NCBI RefSeq assembly: GCF_011170125.1 | Contig: NZ_BLLN01000005.1 | Location: forward strand, 868,001-932,000 | From: Streptomyces diastaticus subsp. diastaticus | GTDB lineage: Bacteria > Actinomycetota > Actinomycetes > Streptomycetales > Streptomycetaceae | DNA length: 64,000 nucleotides | Direction of reading: 5' to 3' | Program-made: the position numbers and the translations under genes | The notes under the pieces: model-generated | Database searches by the model: none | What the model was told of the DNA's origin: nothing | The model's input: the letters and a program-made list of their open reading frames with translations, nothing else | Part shown: piece by piece, positions 8,517 through 16,375 of the stretch | How the letters are laid out: every line of letters begins with the position of its first letter | How positions within the stretch are numbered: position 1 is the first letter of the stretch

Positions 8517-9553
8517 CGACGCTCGACACCCGGCGCGCGCCGGACGCCGCGGCCCGGCGTCCGGCGGGCCCCCGCACCCTCTGGCTCGTCGTCGCCCTGC
8601 TGGTCCTGACGGCCGTCATGGTCGCCTCCGTCGCCTTCGGTTCCCGCGACGTGCCCTGGCCGGACGTCCGGGCGGCGCTCGGCGGGGCGGACGGGACCCT
8701 GGGGCAGGCGGCCGCCGCCAAGCGCGTCCCGCGCACCCTGCTGGCGGTGGTGGTCGGGGCGGCCCTCGCCCTCTCGGGCGCCGTGATGCAGGGCGTGACC
8801 CGCAACCCGCTGGCCGACCCGGGCATCCTCGGGGTCAACACGGGTGCCTCGCTGGCCGTGGTGACCGGCGTCGCCTTCTTCGGGCTGACCTCCCCGACCT
8901 CGTACATCTGGGTGGCCATCGCGGGGGCGGCGGCCTCCGCGCTCTTCGTCTACACCGTCGGCACCCTCGGCCGTGGCGGCGCCACCCCGCTGAAGCTGGC
9001 GCTGGCCGGCGCCGTCACCTCGGCGGCGTTCGCCTCGCTGGTCAGCGCGGTGATCCTGCCGCGCAACGACATCGCGGGCAGTTTCCGGCTCTGGCAGATC
9101 GGCGGCGTGGGCGGCGCCTCGTACGAACGCATCGGGCAGGTACTGCCCTTCCTGGTCGCGGGCTTCCTGCTCTGCCTGCTGTCGGCGCGCGCGCTCAACT
9201 CGCTCGCGCTCGGCGACGAACTGGCGGCCGGGCTCGGCGAACGCGTCGCCGTGGTCCGGGCGGTGGCCGCGCTCGGCGCCGTCCTGCTGTGCGGGGCGGC
9301 CACCGCCGTCGCCGGGCCGATCGCCTTCGTCGGCCTCGTCGTTCCGCACACCTGCCGGCTGCTCGTCGGCGTCGACCACCGCTGGCTGCTGCCGCTGTCC
9401 GTGCTGCTCGGCGCGGTCCTGCTGACCGCCGCCGACGTGGTCGGGCGGGTCGTGGCGCGGCCCTCCGAGATCGACGTGGGCATCGTGACGGCGCTGATCG
9501 GGGCGCCCTTCTTCATCTACATCGTCCGCCGACAGAAGGTGCGTGCCCTGTGA
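8513..9553 (+). CDS. FecCD-type siderophore ABC permease (first subunit)
   Basis: A 346-residue integral membrane permease of the BtuC/FecCD family, with about ten transmembrane helices. It starts at a GTG overlapping the stop of the lipoprotein gene by four bases. Family blocks visible are GAALALSGAVMQGVTRNPLA near residue 80, GILGVNTGASLAV, and the ATPase-contacting segment LGDELAAGLGERVA. The C-terminal AGPIAFVGLVVPH motif is typical. It pairs with the next permease to form the channel. Its own stop again overlaps the next start (GTGA). Confidence 0.93.
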   Translation: MTTLDTRRAPDAAARRPAGPRTLWLVVALLVLTAVMVASVAFGSRDVPWPDVRAALGGADGTLGQAAAAKRVPRTLLAVVVGAALALSGAVMQGVTRNPLADPGILGVNTGASLAVVTGVAFFGLTSPTSYIWVAIAGAAASALFVYTVGTLGRGGATPLKLALAGAVTSAAFASLVSAVILPRNDIAGSFRLWQIGGVGGASYERIGQVLPFLVAGFLLCLLSARALNSLALGDELAAGLGERVAVVRAVAALGAVLLCGAATAVAGPIAFVGLVVPHTCRLLVGVDHRWLLPLSVLLGAVLLTAADVVGRVVARPSEIDVGIVTALIGAPFFIYIVRRQKVRAL

Positions 9554-10620
9554 GCGCCCCCGTCCTCACCCGGCCCGGCGCCGCACCGGCCCCCGCCTCC
9601 GTGGCGGCCGCCACCCGCCGCCGCGTCCGGGGCGCCGCGCGCCGCCGCCTGATCGTGCTGGTGCTGGCCGTCCTCGTGGTCGCCGCCTTCGCCGTGACGC
9701 TGGTGGCCGGGCGCACCTACTACCCGCCGGCCGACGTGCTGCGGGTGATCCTCGGCGAGCAGGTGCCGGGCGCCTCCTTCACCGTGGGCGAGCTGCGGCT
9801 GCCGCGCGCGGTCCTCGCCCTGGTGGCCGGGTTCAGCTTCGGCCTGGCGGGCGTCACCTTCCAGACCATGCTGCGCAACCCGCTGGCCAGCCCGGACATC
9901 ATCGGCATCAGCTCCGGGGCGAGCGCGGCCGCCGCCATCGCCATCGTCGCCCTCCACCTCGGCGAGGTGCAGGTCTCGGTCGTCGCCATCGCGGCCGGCC
10001 TCGGCGTCGCCCTGCTGGTGTACTCGCTGGCGTTCAAGGGCGGGGTCGCGGGCACCCGGCTCATCCTGATCGGCATCGGCATCTCCGCCATGCTCGACAG
10101 CGTCACCTCCTACGTGCTGTCCCAGGCCGCCGAATGGGACCTCCAGGAGGCGCTGCGGTGGCTGACCGGCAGCCTCAACGGCGCGACCTGGGACGAGGTC
10201 GTCCCGGCGACGGTCGCGGCGGCCGTCCTCACCCCGCTGCTGCTCGGGCAGGGCCGCAACCTGGCCGCGCTGCGACTGGGCGACGACACCGCCTCGGCGC
10301 TCGGCGTCCGCGTCGAGCGGACCCGGATCACCGTGATCGTCGCGGCCGTCGGGCTCATCGCCTTCGCGACGGCGGCGGCCGGGCCGATCGCCTTCGTGGC
10401 CTTCCTCTCCGGTCCGATCGCCGCCCGGATCGTCGGCGCGGGCGGCTCGCTGCTCGTCCCTGCCGCTCTCGTCGGCGCCCTGCTGGTCCTTGTCGCCGAC
10501 TTCTGCGGCCAGTTCGCCTTCGGCGAGCGCTACCCGGTCGGCATCGTCACCGGTGTGCTCGGCGCCCCCTACCTCGTCCACCTGATCCTCCGCACCAACC
10601 GGGCGGGAGGCTCCCTGTGA
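9550..10620 (+). CDS. FecCD-type siderophore ABC permease (second subunit)
   Basis: A 356-residue membrane permease, the second half of the channel. It starts at GTG 9550, four bases inside the preceding gene. A basic cytoplasmic N-terminus (about 35 residues, RRRVRGAARRR) precedes the first helix. Family blocks are GFSFGLAGVTFQTMLRNPLA, DIIGISSGASAAA, the coupling helix LGDDTASALGVRVE, and AGPIAFVAFLSGPIA. The stop overlaps the GTG of the ATPase gene, so all four genes are translationally coupled. Confidence 0.93.
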   Translation: MSAPVLTRPGAAPAPASVAAATRRRVRGAARRRLIVLVLAVLVVAAFAVTLVAGRTYYPPADVLRVILGEQVPGASFTVGELRLPRAVLALVAGFSFGLAGVTFQTMLRNPLASPDIIGISSGASAAAAIAIVALHLGEVQVSVVAIAAGLGVALLVYSLAFKGGVAGTRLILIGIGISAMLDSVTSYVLSQAAEWDLQEALRWLTGSLNGATWDEVVPATVAAAVLTPLLLGQGRNLAALRLGDDTASALGVRVERTRITVIVAAVGLIAFATAAAGPIAFVAFLSGPIAARIVGAGGSLLVPAALVGALLVLVADFCGQFAFGERYPVGIVTGVLGAPYLVHLILRTNRAGGSL

Positions 10621-11468
10621 CCATCGAACACTCCCTGACCGCCGAGGAACTGACCCTCGGCTATGCCGACCGCACCGTCATCGACTCCCTCGACCTGGCG
10701 GTGCCGCCGGGACGGATCACGGTGATCGTCGGCGCCAACGCCTGCGGCAAGTCGACGCTGCTCAGGTCGATGTCCCGGCTGCTGGCGCCCCGCGCGGGCC
10801 GCGTACTGCTGGACGGCCGCGAGGTGCACCGCTTCCCGGCCAAGGAACTCGCGCGCACGATGGGACTCCTGCCGCAGTCGCCGCTCGCCCCGGAGGGCAT
10901 CACCGTCTCGGACCTGGTCGGCCGGGGCCGCCACCCGCACCAGAGGGCCTTCTCCCGCTGGAGCCGGGAGGACGACGCGGCCGTGGCCTCGGCCCTGGAG
11001 GCGACGCGGACGGAGGAGCTGGCCGACCGCGCCGTGGACGAGCTCTCCGGCGGCCAGCGGCAGCGCGTCTGGATCGCCATGGCCCTGGCGCAGCAGACGG
11101 ACCTGCTCCTGCTGGATGAGCCGACCACCTTCCTCGACGTGAGCCACCAGGTCGAGGTCCTGGACCTGCTGACCGACCTGAACGCCGCGCGCGGCACCAC
11201 CGTCGTCATGGTCCTGCACGACCTCAACCTGGCCGCCCGGTACGCGGACCACCTGATCGCGCTGGCCGACGGCAGGCTGCACGCCCAGGGCACCCCGGCC
11301 GAGGTGCTGACCGAGGGGACCGCCCGCGCCGTCTTCGGCCTGGAGAGCCGCATCATCGAGGACCCCGTCTCGGGCCGCCCCCTGATGCTCCCCATCGGAC
11401 GCCACCACGCGGCGGGCGCCACCGTCCAGGCCCGGACGGCCGTTGCGGCCCGGGCGGCGAGCGGCTGA
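10617..11468 (+). CDS. Siderophore ABC transporter ATPase (FepC type)
   Basis: A 283-residue ATP-binding subunit that powers ferric-siderophore import. The Walker A motif is GANACGKST, with the Ala-Cys variant usual in FepC proteins. The signature is LSGGQRQRVWIAMALAQ, Walker B is LLLLDEPT, and the switch His is in MVLHDLN. It starts at GTG 10617, overlapping the permease stop by four bases. The last 30 residues are an Ala-rich tail (ATVQARTAVAARAASG) beyond the usual family end. A stem-loop terminator follows directly, closing the operon. Confidence 0.94.
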   Translation: MTIEHSLTAEELTLGYADRTVIDSLDLAVPPGRITVIVGANACGKSTLLRSMSRLLAPRAGRVLLDGREVHRFPAKELARTMGLLPQSPLAPEGITVSDLVGRGRHPHQRAFSRWSREDDAAVASALEATRTEELADRAVDELSGGQRQRVWIAMALAQQTDLLLLDEPTTFLDVSHQVEVLDLLTDLNAARGTTVVMVLHDLNLAARYADHLIALADGRLHAQGTPAEVLTEGTARAVFGLESRIIEDPVSGRPLMLPIGRHHAAGATVQARTAVAARAASG

Positions 11469-11475
11469 GCCCCGC

Positions 11476-11514
11476 GCCGGTGCGCGGGCCCGTGAACGCG
11501 GTCCGCGCACCGGC
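11476..11514 (+). terminator. Stem-loop terminator after the siderophore operon
   Basis: GCCGGTGCGCGG (11476-11487) pairs perfectly with CCGCGCACCGGC (11503-11514) across a 15-base loop, 8 bases after the ATPase stop. No T-run follows, as is common in Streptomyces. Confidence 0.7.
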
Positions 11515-11551
11515 CGGGAGCCCGAGGGCAGGAAGAAGGGACTGGCGCGCT

Positions 11552-11569
11552 CATTACCCACTGGTTATG
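11552..11569. promoter_or_regulatory. Candidate TetR-type operator upstream of the hydroxyacyl-CoA dehydrogenase
   Basis: CATTACC-CACT-GGTTATG is an inverted repeat with one mismatch in seven paired bases. It lies about 200 bases upstream of the dehydrogenase start, and a -10-like TTATGCT overlaps its right arm. The locus has its own TetR gene, so this is a reasonable operator candidate. A CATAACC half-site recurs at 14676-14682 before ccr. Binding is inference. Confidence 0.4.
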
Positions 11570-11771
11570 CTCAGAGGAGCGCGGGCCGGACACCCGCGCG
11601 ACAGCCCTGCGGTGGCCTGGTGACGCAGCCGCCGCCCACGGGGCATCTCCGCCGGTCGGTCCGGCAGCGGTACGTACGACGGTGTGGCCCGGGACAGGCC
11701 CGCCGCTCCTCCCCTCATCCGGGTGCGCCAGGCGCCCCGGCCGTCGTCACCCCTCATCCCAGGAGTCCTCG

Positions 11772-13586
11772 ATGGACCGTCCTTCCCTGTCCCCCTCCGC
11801 GTCCTCCCCCGCCCTGCGCACCGTCGCCGTCGTCGGCCTCGGCACCATGGGGACGGGCATCGCCGAGGTGCTGGCCCGCGCCGGGCGCGAGGTCGTCGGC
11901 ATCGACATCAGCGAGGCGCAGGCGGCGCTCGCCGTGACCGCGCTGGAGAACTCCACCGCCCGCGCCGTCTCCAAGGGCCGCCTCACCGAGGACGAACGGA
12001 CCGACGCCCTCGCCCGGTTCCGCGTCTTCACCGACCTCCAGGCGGCGGCCGGCGCCGACCTGGTCGTCGAGGTCGTCCCGGAGTCGTACGAGGTCAAGCA
12101 GGGGCTCTTCCGGGACCTGGACGCGGTGGTCCGCCCGGACGCCATCCTCGCCACCGGCACCAACGCCCTGTCGGTGACCCGGCTCGCCGCCGAGTCGCGG
12201 TTCCCGGAGCGGGTGCTCGGGCTGCACTTCTTCAACCCGGCCCCGGCGATGAAGCTGGTCGAGGTGGTCTCCTCCGTGCTGACCTCCCCGGAGGCGGTCA
12301 CCCGGGTCACCGAACTCGCCCACGAACTGGGCAAGGAGCCGGTGGCCGTCGGCGACCGGCCGGGCTTCGTCGCGGACGGTCTGCTCTTCGGCTACCTCAA
12401 CCAGGCGGCCGCGATGTACGAGGCCAAGTACGCCTCGCGGGAGGACATCGACGCGGCCATGCGGCTGGGCTGCGGCCTGCCGATGGGACCGCTGGCGCTG
12501 CTCGACCTGATCGGCGTGGACACCGCCCGCACCGTGCTGGACGCGATGTACGCCGAGTCCCACGACCGGCTGCACGCTCCGGCCCCGGTCCTGCGGCAGC
12601 TCAGCGAGGCCGGGCTGACCGGCCGCAAGTCGGGGCGCGGCTTCTACACGTACGAGAGCCCCGGTTCGGCCACCGTCGTGCCGGACGCGCTGACGCCGCG
12701 CTCCGGCGAGGCGGGCCCGGTCCCGGGGCGCCCGGTCGGCTCGGTCGGTGTCGCCGGGTCCGGGACGATGGCGTCGGGCATCGCGGAGGTCTTCGCCAAG
12801 GCGGGGTACGCGGTGGTGCTCGCCGCCCGCGGCGAGGAGAAGGCCGGGAAGGCCAAGGCCAGGATCGCCAAGTCGCTGGACCGCTCGGTCGGGCGGGGCC
12901 GGATGACCGCCGAGGCGGCCGCCGCGACGCTGGCGCTGATCACTCCGGCGGGCTCGCTGGACGCCTTCGCGGAGGTGGACCTCGCCGTGGAGGCGGTCGC
13001 CGAGGACCTGGAGGTCAAGCGGCAGTTGTTCACCACGCTGGACAAGGTCTGCAAGCCGGGCGCGGTGCTCGCCACCACCACCTCCTCGCTGCCGGTGGTG
13101 GCCTGCGCGCGGGCCACCGGCCGTCCCGAGGACGTCGTCGGGATGCACTTCTTCAACCCGGCTCCGGCGATGAAGCTCGTCGAGGTGGTCCGCACCGTGC
13201 TGACCGCCGACGACGTGCACGCCACCGTCCGCGAGGTCTGCGCCAAGATCCGCAAGCACCCGGTGGACTGCGGCGACCGGGCCGGCTTCATCGTCAACGC
13301 GCTGCTCTTCCCGTACCTGAACAACGCGGTGAAGATGGTCGAGGAGCACTACGCATCGCTGGACGACATCGACGCCGCGATGAAGCTCGGCGGCGGCTAC
13401 CCGATGGGGCCCTTCGAACTCCTCGACGTGGTGGGGCTCGACGTCTCGCTCGCCATCGAGCAGGTCCTGCACCAGGAGTTCCGCGACCCGGGCCTGGCCC
13501 CCGCCCCGCTCCTCGAACACCTGGTGGCCGCGGGCTGCCTCGGCCGCAAGTCGGGCCGGGGTTTCCGCGAACATGCCCGCCGCTGA
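11772..13586 (+). CDS. 3-Hydroxyacyl-CoA (3-hydroxybutyryl-CoA) dehydrogenase, tandem double module
   Basis: A 604-residue cytosolic NAD(P)-dependent dehydrogenase interconverting acetoacetyl-CoA and 3-hydroxybutyryl-CoA, the branch feeding crotonyl-CoA to the ethylmalonyl-CoA pathway. Two complete copies of the roughly 285-residue family unit are fused. The first has the Rossmann loop GLGTMGTGIAEVLARAG near residue 20, the second GSGTMASGIAEVFAKAG near residue 330. Both contain the catalytic block HFFNPAPAMKLVEVV and both end with GRKSGRGF. The ATG at 11772 follows AGGAG by 7 bases. It is transcribed in the same direction as the TetR gene downstream, with a stem-loop between them. Single-module HbdA proteins are half this length. 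Confidence 0.9.
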   Translation: MDRPSLSPSASSPALRTVAVVGLGTMGTGIAEVLARAGREVVGIDISEAQAALAVTALENSTARAVSKGRLTEDERTDALARFRVFTDLQAAAGADLVVEVVPESYEVKQGLFRDLDAVVRPDAILATGTNALSVTRLAAESRFPERVLGLHFFNPAPAMKLVEVVSSVLTSPEAVTRVTELAHELGKEPVAVGDRPGFVADGLLFGYLNQAAAMYEAKYASREDIDAAMRLGCGLPMGPLALLDLIGVDTARTVLDAMYAESHDRLHAPAPVLRQLSEAGLTGRKSGRGFYTYESPGSATVVPDALTPRSGEAGPVPGRPVGSVGVAGSGTMASGIAEVFAKAGYAVVLAARGEEKAGKAKARIAKSLDRSVGRGRMTAEAAAATLALITPAGSLDAFAEVDLAVEAVAEDLEVKRQLFTTLDKVCKPGAVLATTTSSLPVVACARATGRPEDVVGMHFFNPAPAMKLVEVVRTVLTADDVHATVREVCAKIRKHPVDCGDRAGFIVNALLFPYLNNAVKMVEEHYASLDDIDAAMKLGGGYPMGPFELLDVVGLDVSLAIEQVLHQEFRDPGLAPAPLLEHLVAAGCLGRKSGRGFREHARR

Positions 13587-13616
13587 GCCGGCCGGCCAGT
13601 GGGGCGGGCTGCTCGG

Positions 13617-13651
13617 CCGGGAGCGGGGCGCGGGCGGCGTCCCGCTCCCGG
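13617..13651 (+). terminator. Stem-loop between the dehydrogenase and TetR genes
   Basis: CCGGGAGCGGG (13617-13627) pairs with CCCGCTCCCGG (13641-13651) across 13 bases. It could end or attenuate transcription from the dehydrogenase gene. No T-run follows. Confidence 0.45.
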
Positions 13652-13692
13652 GCCGGGAGCGGGCCCAGGCGCCGATGGAGTACGTTCAAGGC

Positions 13693-14538
13693 ATGGCCCA
13701 GCCCGCTGACTCCGTACGACGGACCACCCGAACCGCCCCAGCCGAAGCCCCGGAGAGTTCCGCCGGGAGCCGAGCGGCGGCGCAGCGCCTCAAGATGCGG
13801 CGCGAACTGTCGGCGGCGGCGATGGAACTCTTCGCCACCAAAGGGTACGAGGCGACGACGGTCGACGAGATCGCCGCGGCCGCCGGAGTCGCCCGCCGGA
13901 CCTTCTTCCGCCACTTCCGCTCCAAGGAAGAGGCCATCTTCGCCGACCACGACGACACGCTGACGCGGGTGGAGGCGGTGCTCAACGCCGCTCCCCCGCA
14001 CGAGCATCCGCTGGACACGGTCTGCCGGGGCATCAAGGAAGTCATGAAGATGTACGCGGGCCATCCGGAGATCTCGGTGGCGCGCTACCGGCTGACCCGC
14101 GAGGTGCCGACCCTCCGGGAGGCCGAGATCGCCTCGGTCGCCCGGTACGAGCGGCTGTTCACCCGGTACCTGCTGGGCCACTTCGACGAGCACGCCCACA
14201 TGGACGGCAGCGACGACCCGCTGCTCGCCGAGGTGGCGGCCTCCGCGGTGGTGACCGCCCACAACCACGTCCTGCGGCGCTGGCTGCGGGCGGACGGCAA
14301 TGGCGACGTGGAGAGCCAGCTCGACCACGCCTTCGGCATCGTCCGCAACACCTTCGGCAGCGGCATAGGGGCCGGCCGCAAAGGCGCGGTGGACGCCGAG
14401 CAGGCCGCCGCCGACCAGTCTCCGGCGGCCGGCGCCACCCGGCAGGACGAGGTGCTGGTGACGGTGGCCCGCACCGACGCACCGCTCGACGAGGTCATGC
14501 GGACCATCCGCGAGGCGCTCCAGCAGCCGGGGCGGTGA
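13693..14538 (+). CDS. TetR-family regulator next to the ethylmalonyl-CoA genes
   Basis: A 281-residue repressor-type regulator. The N-terminal helix-turn-helix is at about 40-85: LSAAAMELFATKGYEATTVD then IAAAAGVARRTFFRHFRSKE. The remaining helical part is the ligand-binding and dimer domain, and an unusually polar tail of about 55 residues ends the protein. The start MAQPADSV (13693) has GGAG 12 bases upstream. An in-frame ATG at 13675 lacks a ribosome site. It sits between the hydroxyacyl-CoA dehydrogenase and ccr, as in other Streptomyces, and so probably controls one or both. The ligand is plausibly an acyl-CoA, by position only. Confidence 0.88.
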   Translation: MAQPADSVRRTTRTAPAEAPESSAGSRAAAQRLKMRRELSAAAMELFATKGYEATTVDEIAAAAGVARRTFFRHFRSKEEAIFADHDDTLTRVEAVLNAAPPHEHPLDTVCRGIKEVMKMYAGHPEISVARYRLTREVPTLREAEIASVARYERLFTRYLLGHFDEHAHMDGSDDPLLAEVAASAVVTAHNHVLRRWLRADGNGDVESQLDHAFGIVRNTFGSGIGAGRKGAVDAEQAAADQSPAAGATRQDEVLVTVARTDAPLDEVMRTIREALQQPGR

Positions 14539-14569
14539 GCGAGGGCCCCGCCGGGGCCGGTGGGAGCGA

Positions 14570-14610
14570 GCCCGGTGGGCCGCGGCGCACGATGCCGCGG
14601 CCCACCGGGC
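14570..14610 (+). terminator. Strong stem-loop terminator after the TetR gene
   Basis: A perfect 17-bp stem: GCCCGGTGGGCCGCGGC (14570-14586) pairs with 14594-14610 across a 7-base loop and is followed by TTCTT. It isolates the TetR gene from the ccr promoter. Confidence 0.88.
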
Positions 14611-15027
14611 TTCTTCGTGTCCGGCCTCGGTGCGGCTCTCGGCCGCCGGAGTGAACCTCGACGGCCGAAAGAGGTCATAACCGGCGTTTCCGGACCTGCT
14701 TGATCGATCATCGCTCATATGTGACCAACAGATTTCAAACGAGAGAAAATATTGGCACTCGGTGCCTTGTGCACTGTCACGCAGTGCCATACGTTGAGGG
14801 TGTCCGGGCGGCCGACGCACGCGTATCCCGCGTACACCGGCTGTCCCCGCGGTTCCCTCACCGTGCGCCCGGACGCCTGCGTCACAGGCACCCCGCGCTC
14901 ACCGGCGCGGCCCGCACCACCGCACGACCCCACGCCGGACCGACGGCACACCACAGCAGTCCACGCCCCTCGCTCAGGGGTCCCTCACCCCTCAGCCCTC
15001 ACTACGCCCTTCGCCGGAGGCACCACC
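14611..15027 (+). promoter_or_regulatory. Long AT-richer upstream region of ccr
   Basis: The gap before ccr contains a patch at about 14695-14760 that is much richer in A/T than its surroundings, the likely promoter zone. Two adjacent inverted repeats lie there: GGCAC-TCG-GTGCC (14754-14766) and GCACTG-TCACG-CAGTGC (14771-14787), sharing the word GCAC. A 10-bp palindrome TGATCGATCA is at 14701-14710. If transcription starts near 14770, the leader is about 250 bases. I found no known riboswitch in it. Confidence 0.45.
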
Positions 15028-16365
15028 GTGAAGGAAATCCTCGAAGCGATCCAGTCGCAGGACGCCACCTCGCAGGACTTCGCCGCACTGAAGCTCCCCG
15101 AGTCCTACCGGGGCGTCACCGTGCACAAGGACGAGACCGAGATGTTCGCCGGTCTTCAGACCCGCGAGAAGGACCCGCGCGAGTCGCTCCACCTCGACGA
15201 CGTGCCCCTGCCCGAACTCGGCCCGGGCGAGGCCCTGGTGGCCGTGATGGCCTCCTCGGTCAACTACAACTCCGTCTGGACCTCGATCTTCGAGCCGCTC
15301 TCCACCTTCGGCTTCCTGGAGCGCTACGGCCGCGTCTCGGAGCTGACCAGGCGCCACGACCTGCCGTACCACGTCATCGGTTCCGACCTCGCGGGCGTCG
15401 TCCTGCGGACCGGGCCCGGTGTCAACGCCTGGAACCCGGGCGACGAGGTCGTCGCGCACTGCCTCTCGGTCGAGCTGGAGTCGAGTGACGGCCACAACGA
15501 CACGATGCTCGACCCCGAGCAGCGGATCTGGGGCTTCGAGACCAACTTCGGCGGCCTCGCCGAGATCGCCCTGGTCAAGTCGAACCAGCTGATGCCCAAG
15601 CCGGACCACCTGAGCTGGGAGGAGGCGGCCGCCCCCGGGCTGGTCAACTCCACCGCCTACCGGCAGTTGGTCTCCCGCAACGGCGCCGGCATGAAGCAGG
15701 GCGACAACGTGCTGATCTGGGGCGCCAGCGGCGGCCTCGGCAGCTACGCCACCCAGTTCGCACTGGCCGGCGGCGCCACCCCGATCTGCGTGGTCTCCTC
15801 CCCCGAGAAGGCGGAGATCTGCCGGAGGATGGGCGCCGAGGCGGTCATCGACCGCAACGCCGAGGGCTACAGGTTCTGGAAGGACGAGCAGAACCAGGAC
15901 CCGCGGGAGTGGAAGCGGTTCGGCAAGCGCATCCGCGAACTCACCGGCGGCGAGGACGTGGACATCGTCTTCGAGCACCCGGGCCGCGAGACCTTCGGCG
16001 CCTCGGTCTACGTCACCCGCAAGGGCGGCACCATCGTCACCTGCGCCTCCACCTCGGGATACAACCACGAGTACGACAACCGCTACCTGTGGATGTCGCT
16101 GAAGCGGATCATCGGCTCCCACTTCGCCAACTACCGCGAGGCGTGGGAGGCCAACCGCCTCATCGCCAAGGGCAAGATCCACCCGACCCTGTCGAAGGTC
16201 TACTCCCTGGAGGAGACCGGGCAGGCCGCCTACGACGTGCACCGCAACCTCCACCAGGGGAAGGTCGGCGTCCTCGCGCTGGCTCCCGAGGAGGGTCTCG
16301 GTGTGCGGGACCACGAGATGCGTGCCCAGCACCTCGACGCCATCAACCGCTTCCGGAACATCTGA
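15028..16365 (+). CDS. ccr: Crotonyl-CoA carboxylase/reductase
   Basis: A 445-residue cytosolic enzyme that reductively carboxylates crotonyl-CoA to (2S)-ethylmalonyl-CoA with CO2 and NADPH. This is the committed step of the ethylmalonyl-CoA pathway and a source of ethylmalonyl-CoA for polyketides. It has the zinc-independent MDR fold with the NADPH loop WGASGGLGSYATQFAL near 231-246. All four CO2-pocket residues described for the Kitasatospora setae enzyme fall at identical numbers: Asn81 (SVNYNSVW), Phe170 and Glu171 (WGFETNFGG), and His365 (GSHFANYR). It should therefore be an active carboxylase, not only a reductase. The GTG at 15028 follows GGAGG by 7 bases. The mutase gene begins 10 bases after the stop, so it heads a co-transcribed set. 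Confidence 0.97.
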   Translation: MKEILEAIQSQDATSQDFAALKLPESYRGVTVHKDETEMFAGLQTREKDPRESLHLDDVPLPELGPGEALVAVMASSVNYNSVWTSIFEPLSTFGFLERYGRVSELTRRHDLPYHVIGSDLAGVVLRTGPGVNAWNPGDEVVAHCLSVELESSDGHNDTMLDPEQRIWGFETNFGGLAEIALVKSNQLMPKPDHLSWEEAAAPGLVNSTAYRQLVSRNGAGMKQGDNVLIWGASGGLGSYATQFALAGGATPICVVSSPEKAEICRRMGAEAVIDRNAEGYRFWKDEQNQDPREWKRFGKRIRELTGGEDVDIVFEHPGRETFGASVYVTRKGGTIVTCASTSGYNHEYDNRYLWMSLKRIIGSHFANYREAWEANRLIAKGKIHPTLSKVYSLEETGQAAYDVHRNLHQGKVGVLALAPEEGLGVRDHEMRAQHLDAINRFRNI

Positions 16366-16375
16366 GGTTCCCTCC

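Noticed and set aside
11570..11771. Possible riboswitch in the leader of the hydroxyacyl-CoA dehydrogenase
   Set aside because: The leader can form GC stems, but I could not match cobalamin, SAM-I, SAM-IV or c-di-AMP core motifs.
14611..15027. Cobalamin riboswitch upstream of ccr, since the operon contains a B12 enzyme
   Set aside because: No B12-box-like conserved core is visible. The inverted repeats there look like protein operators.
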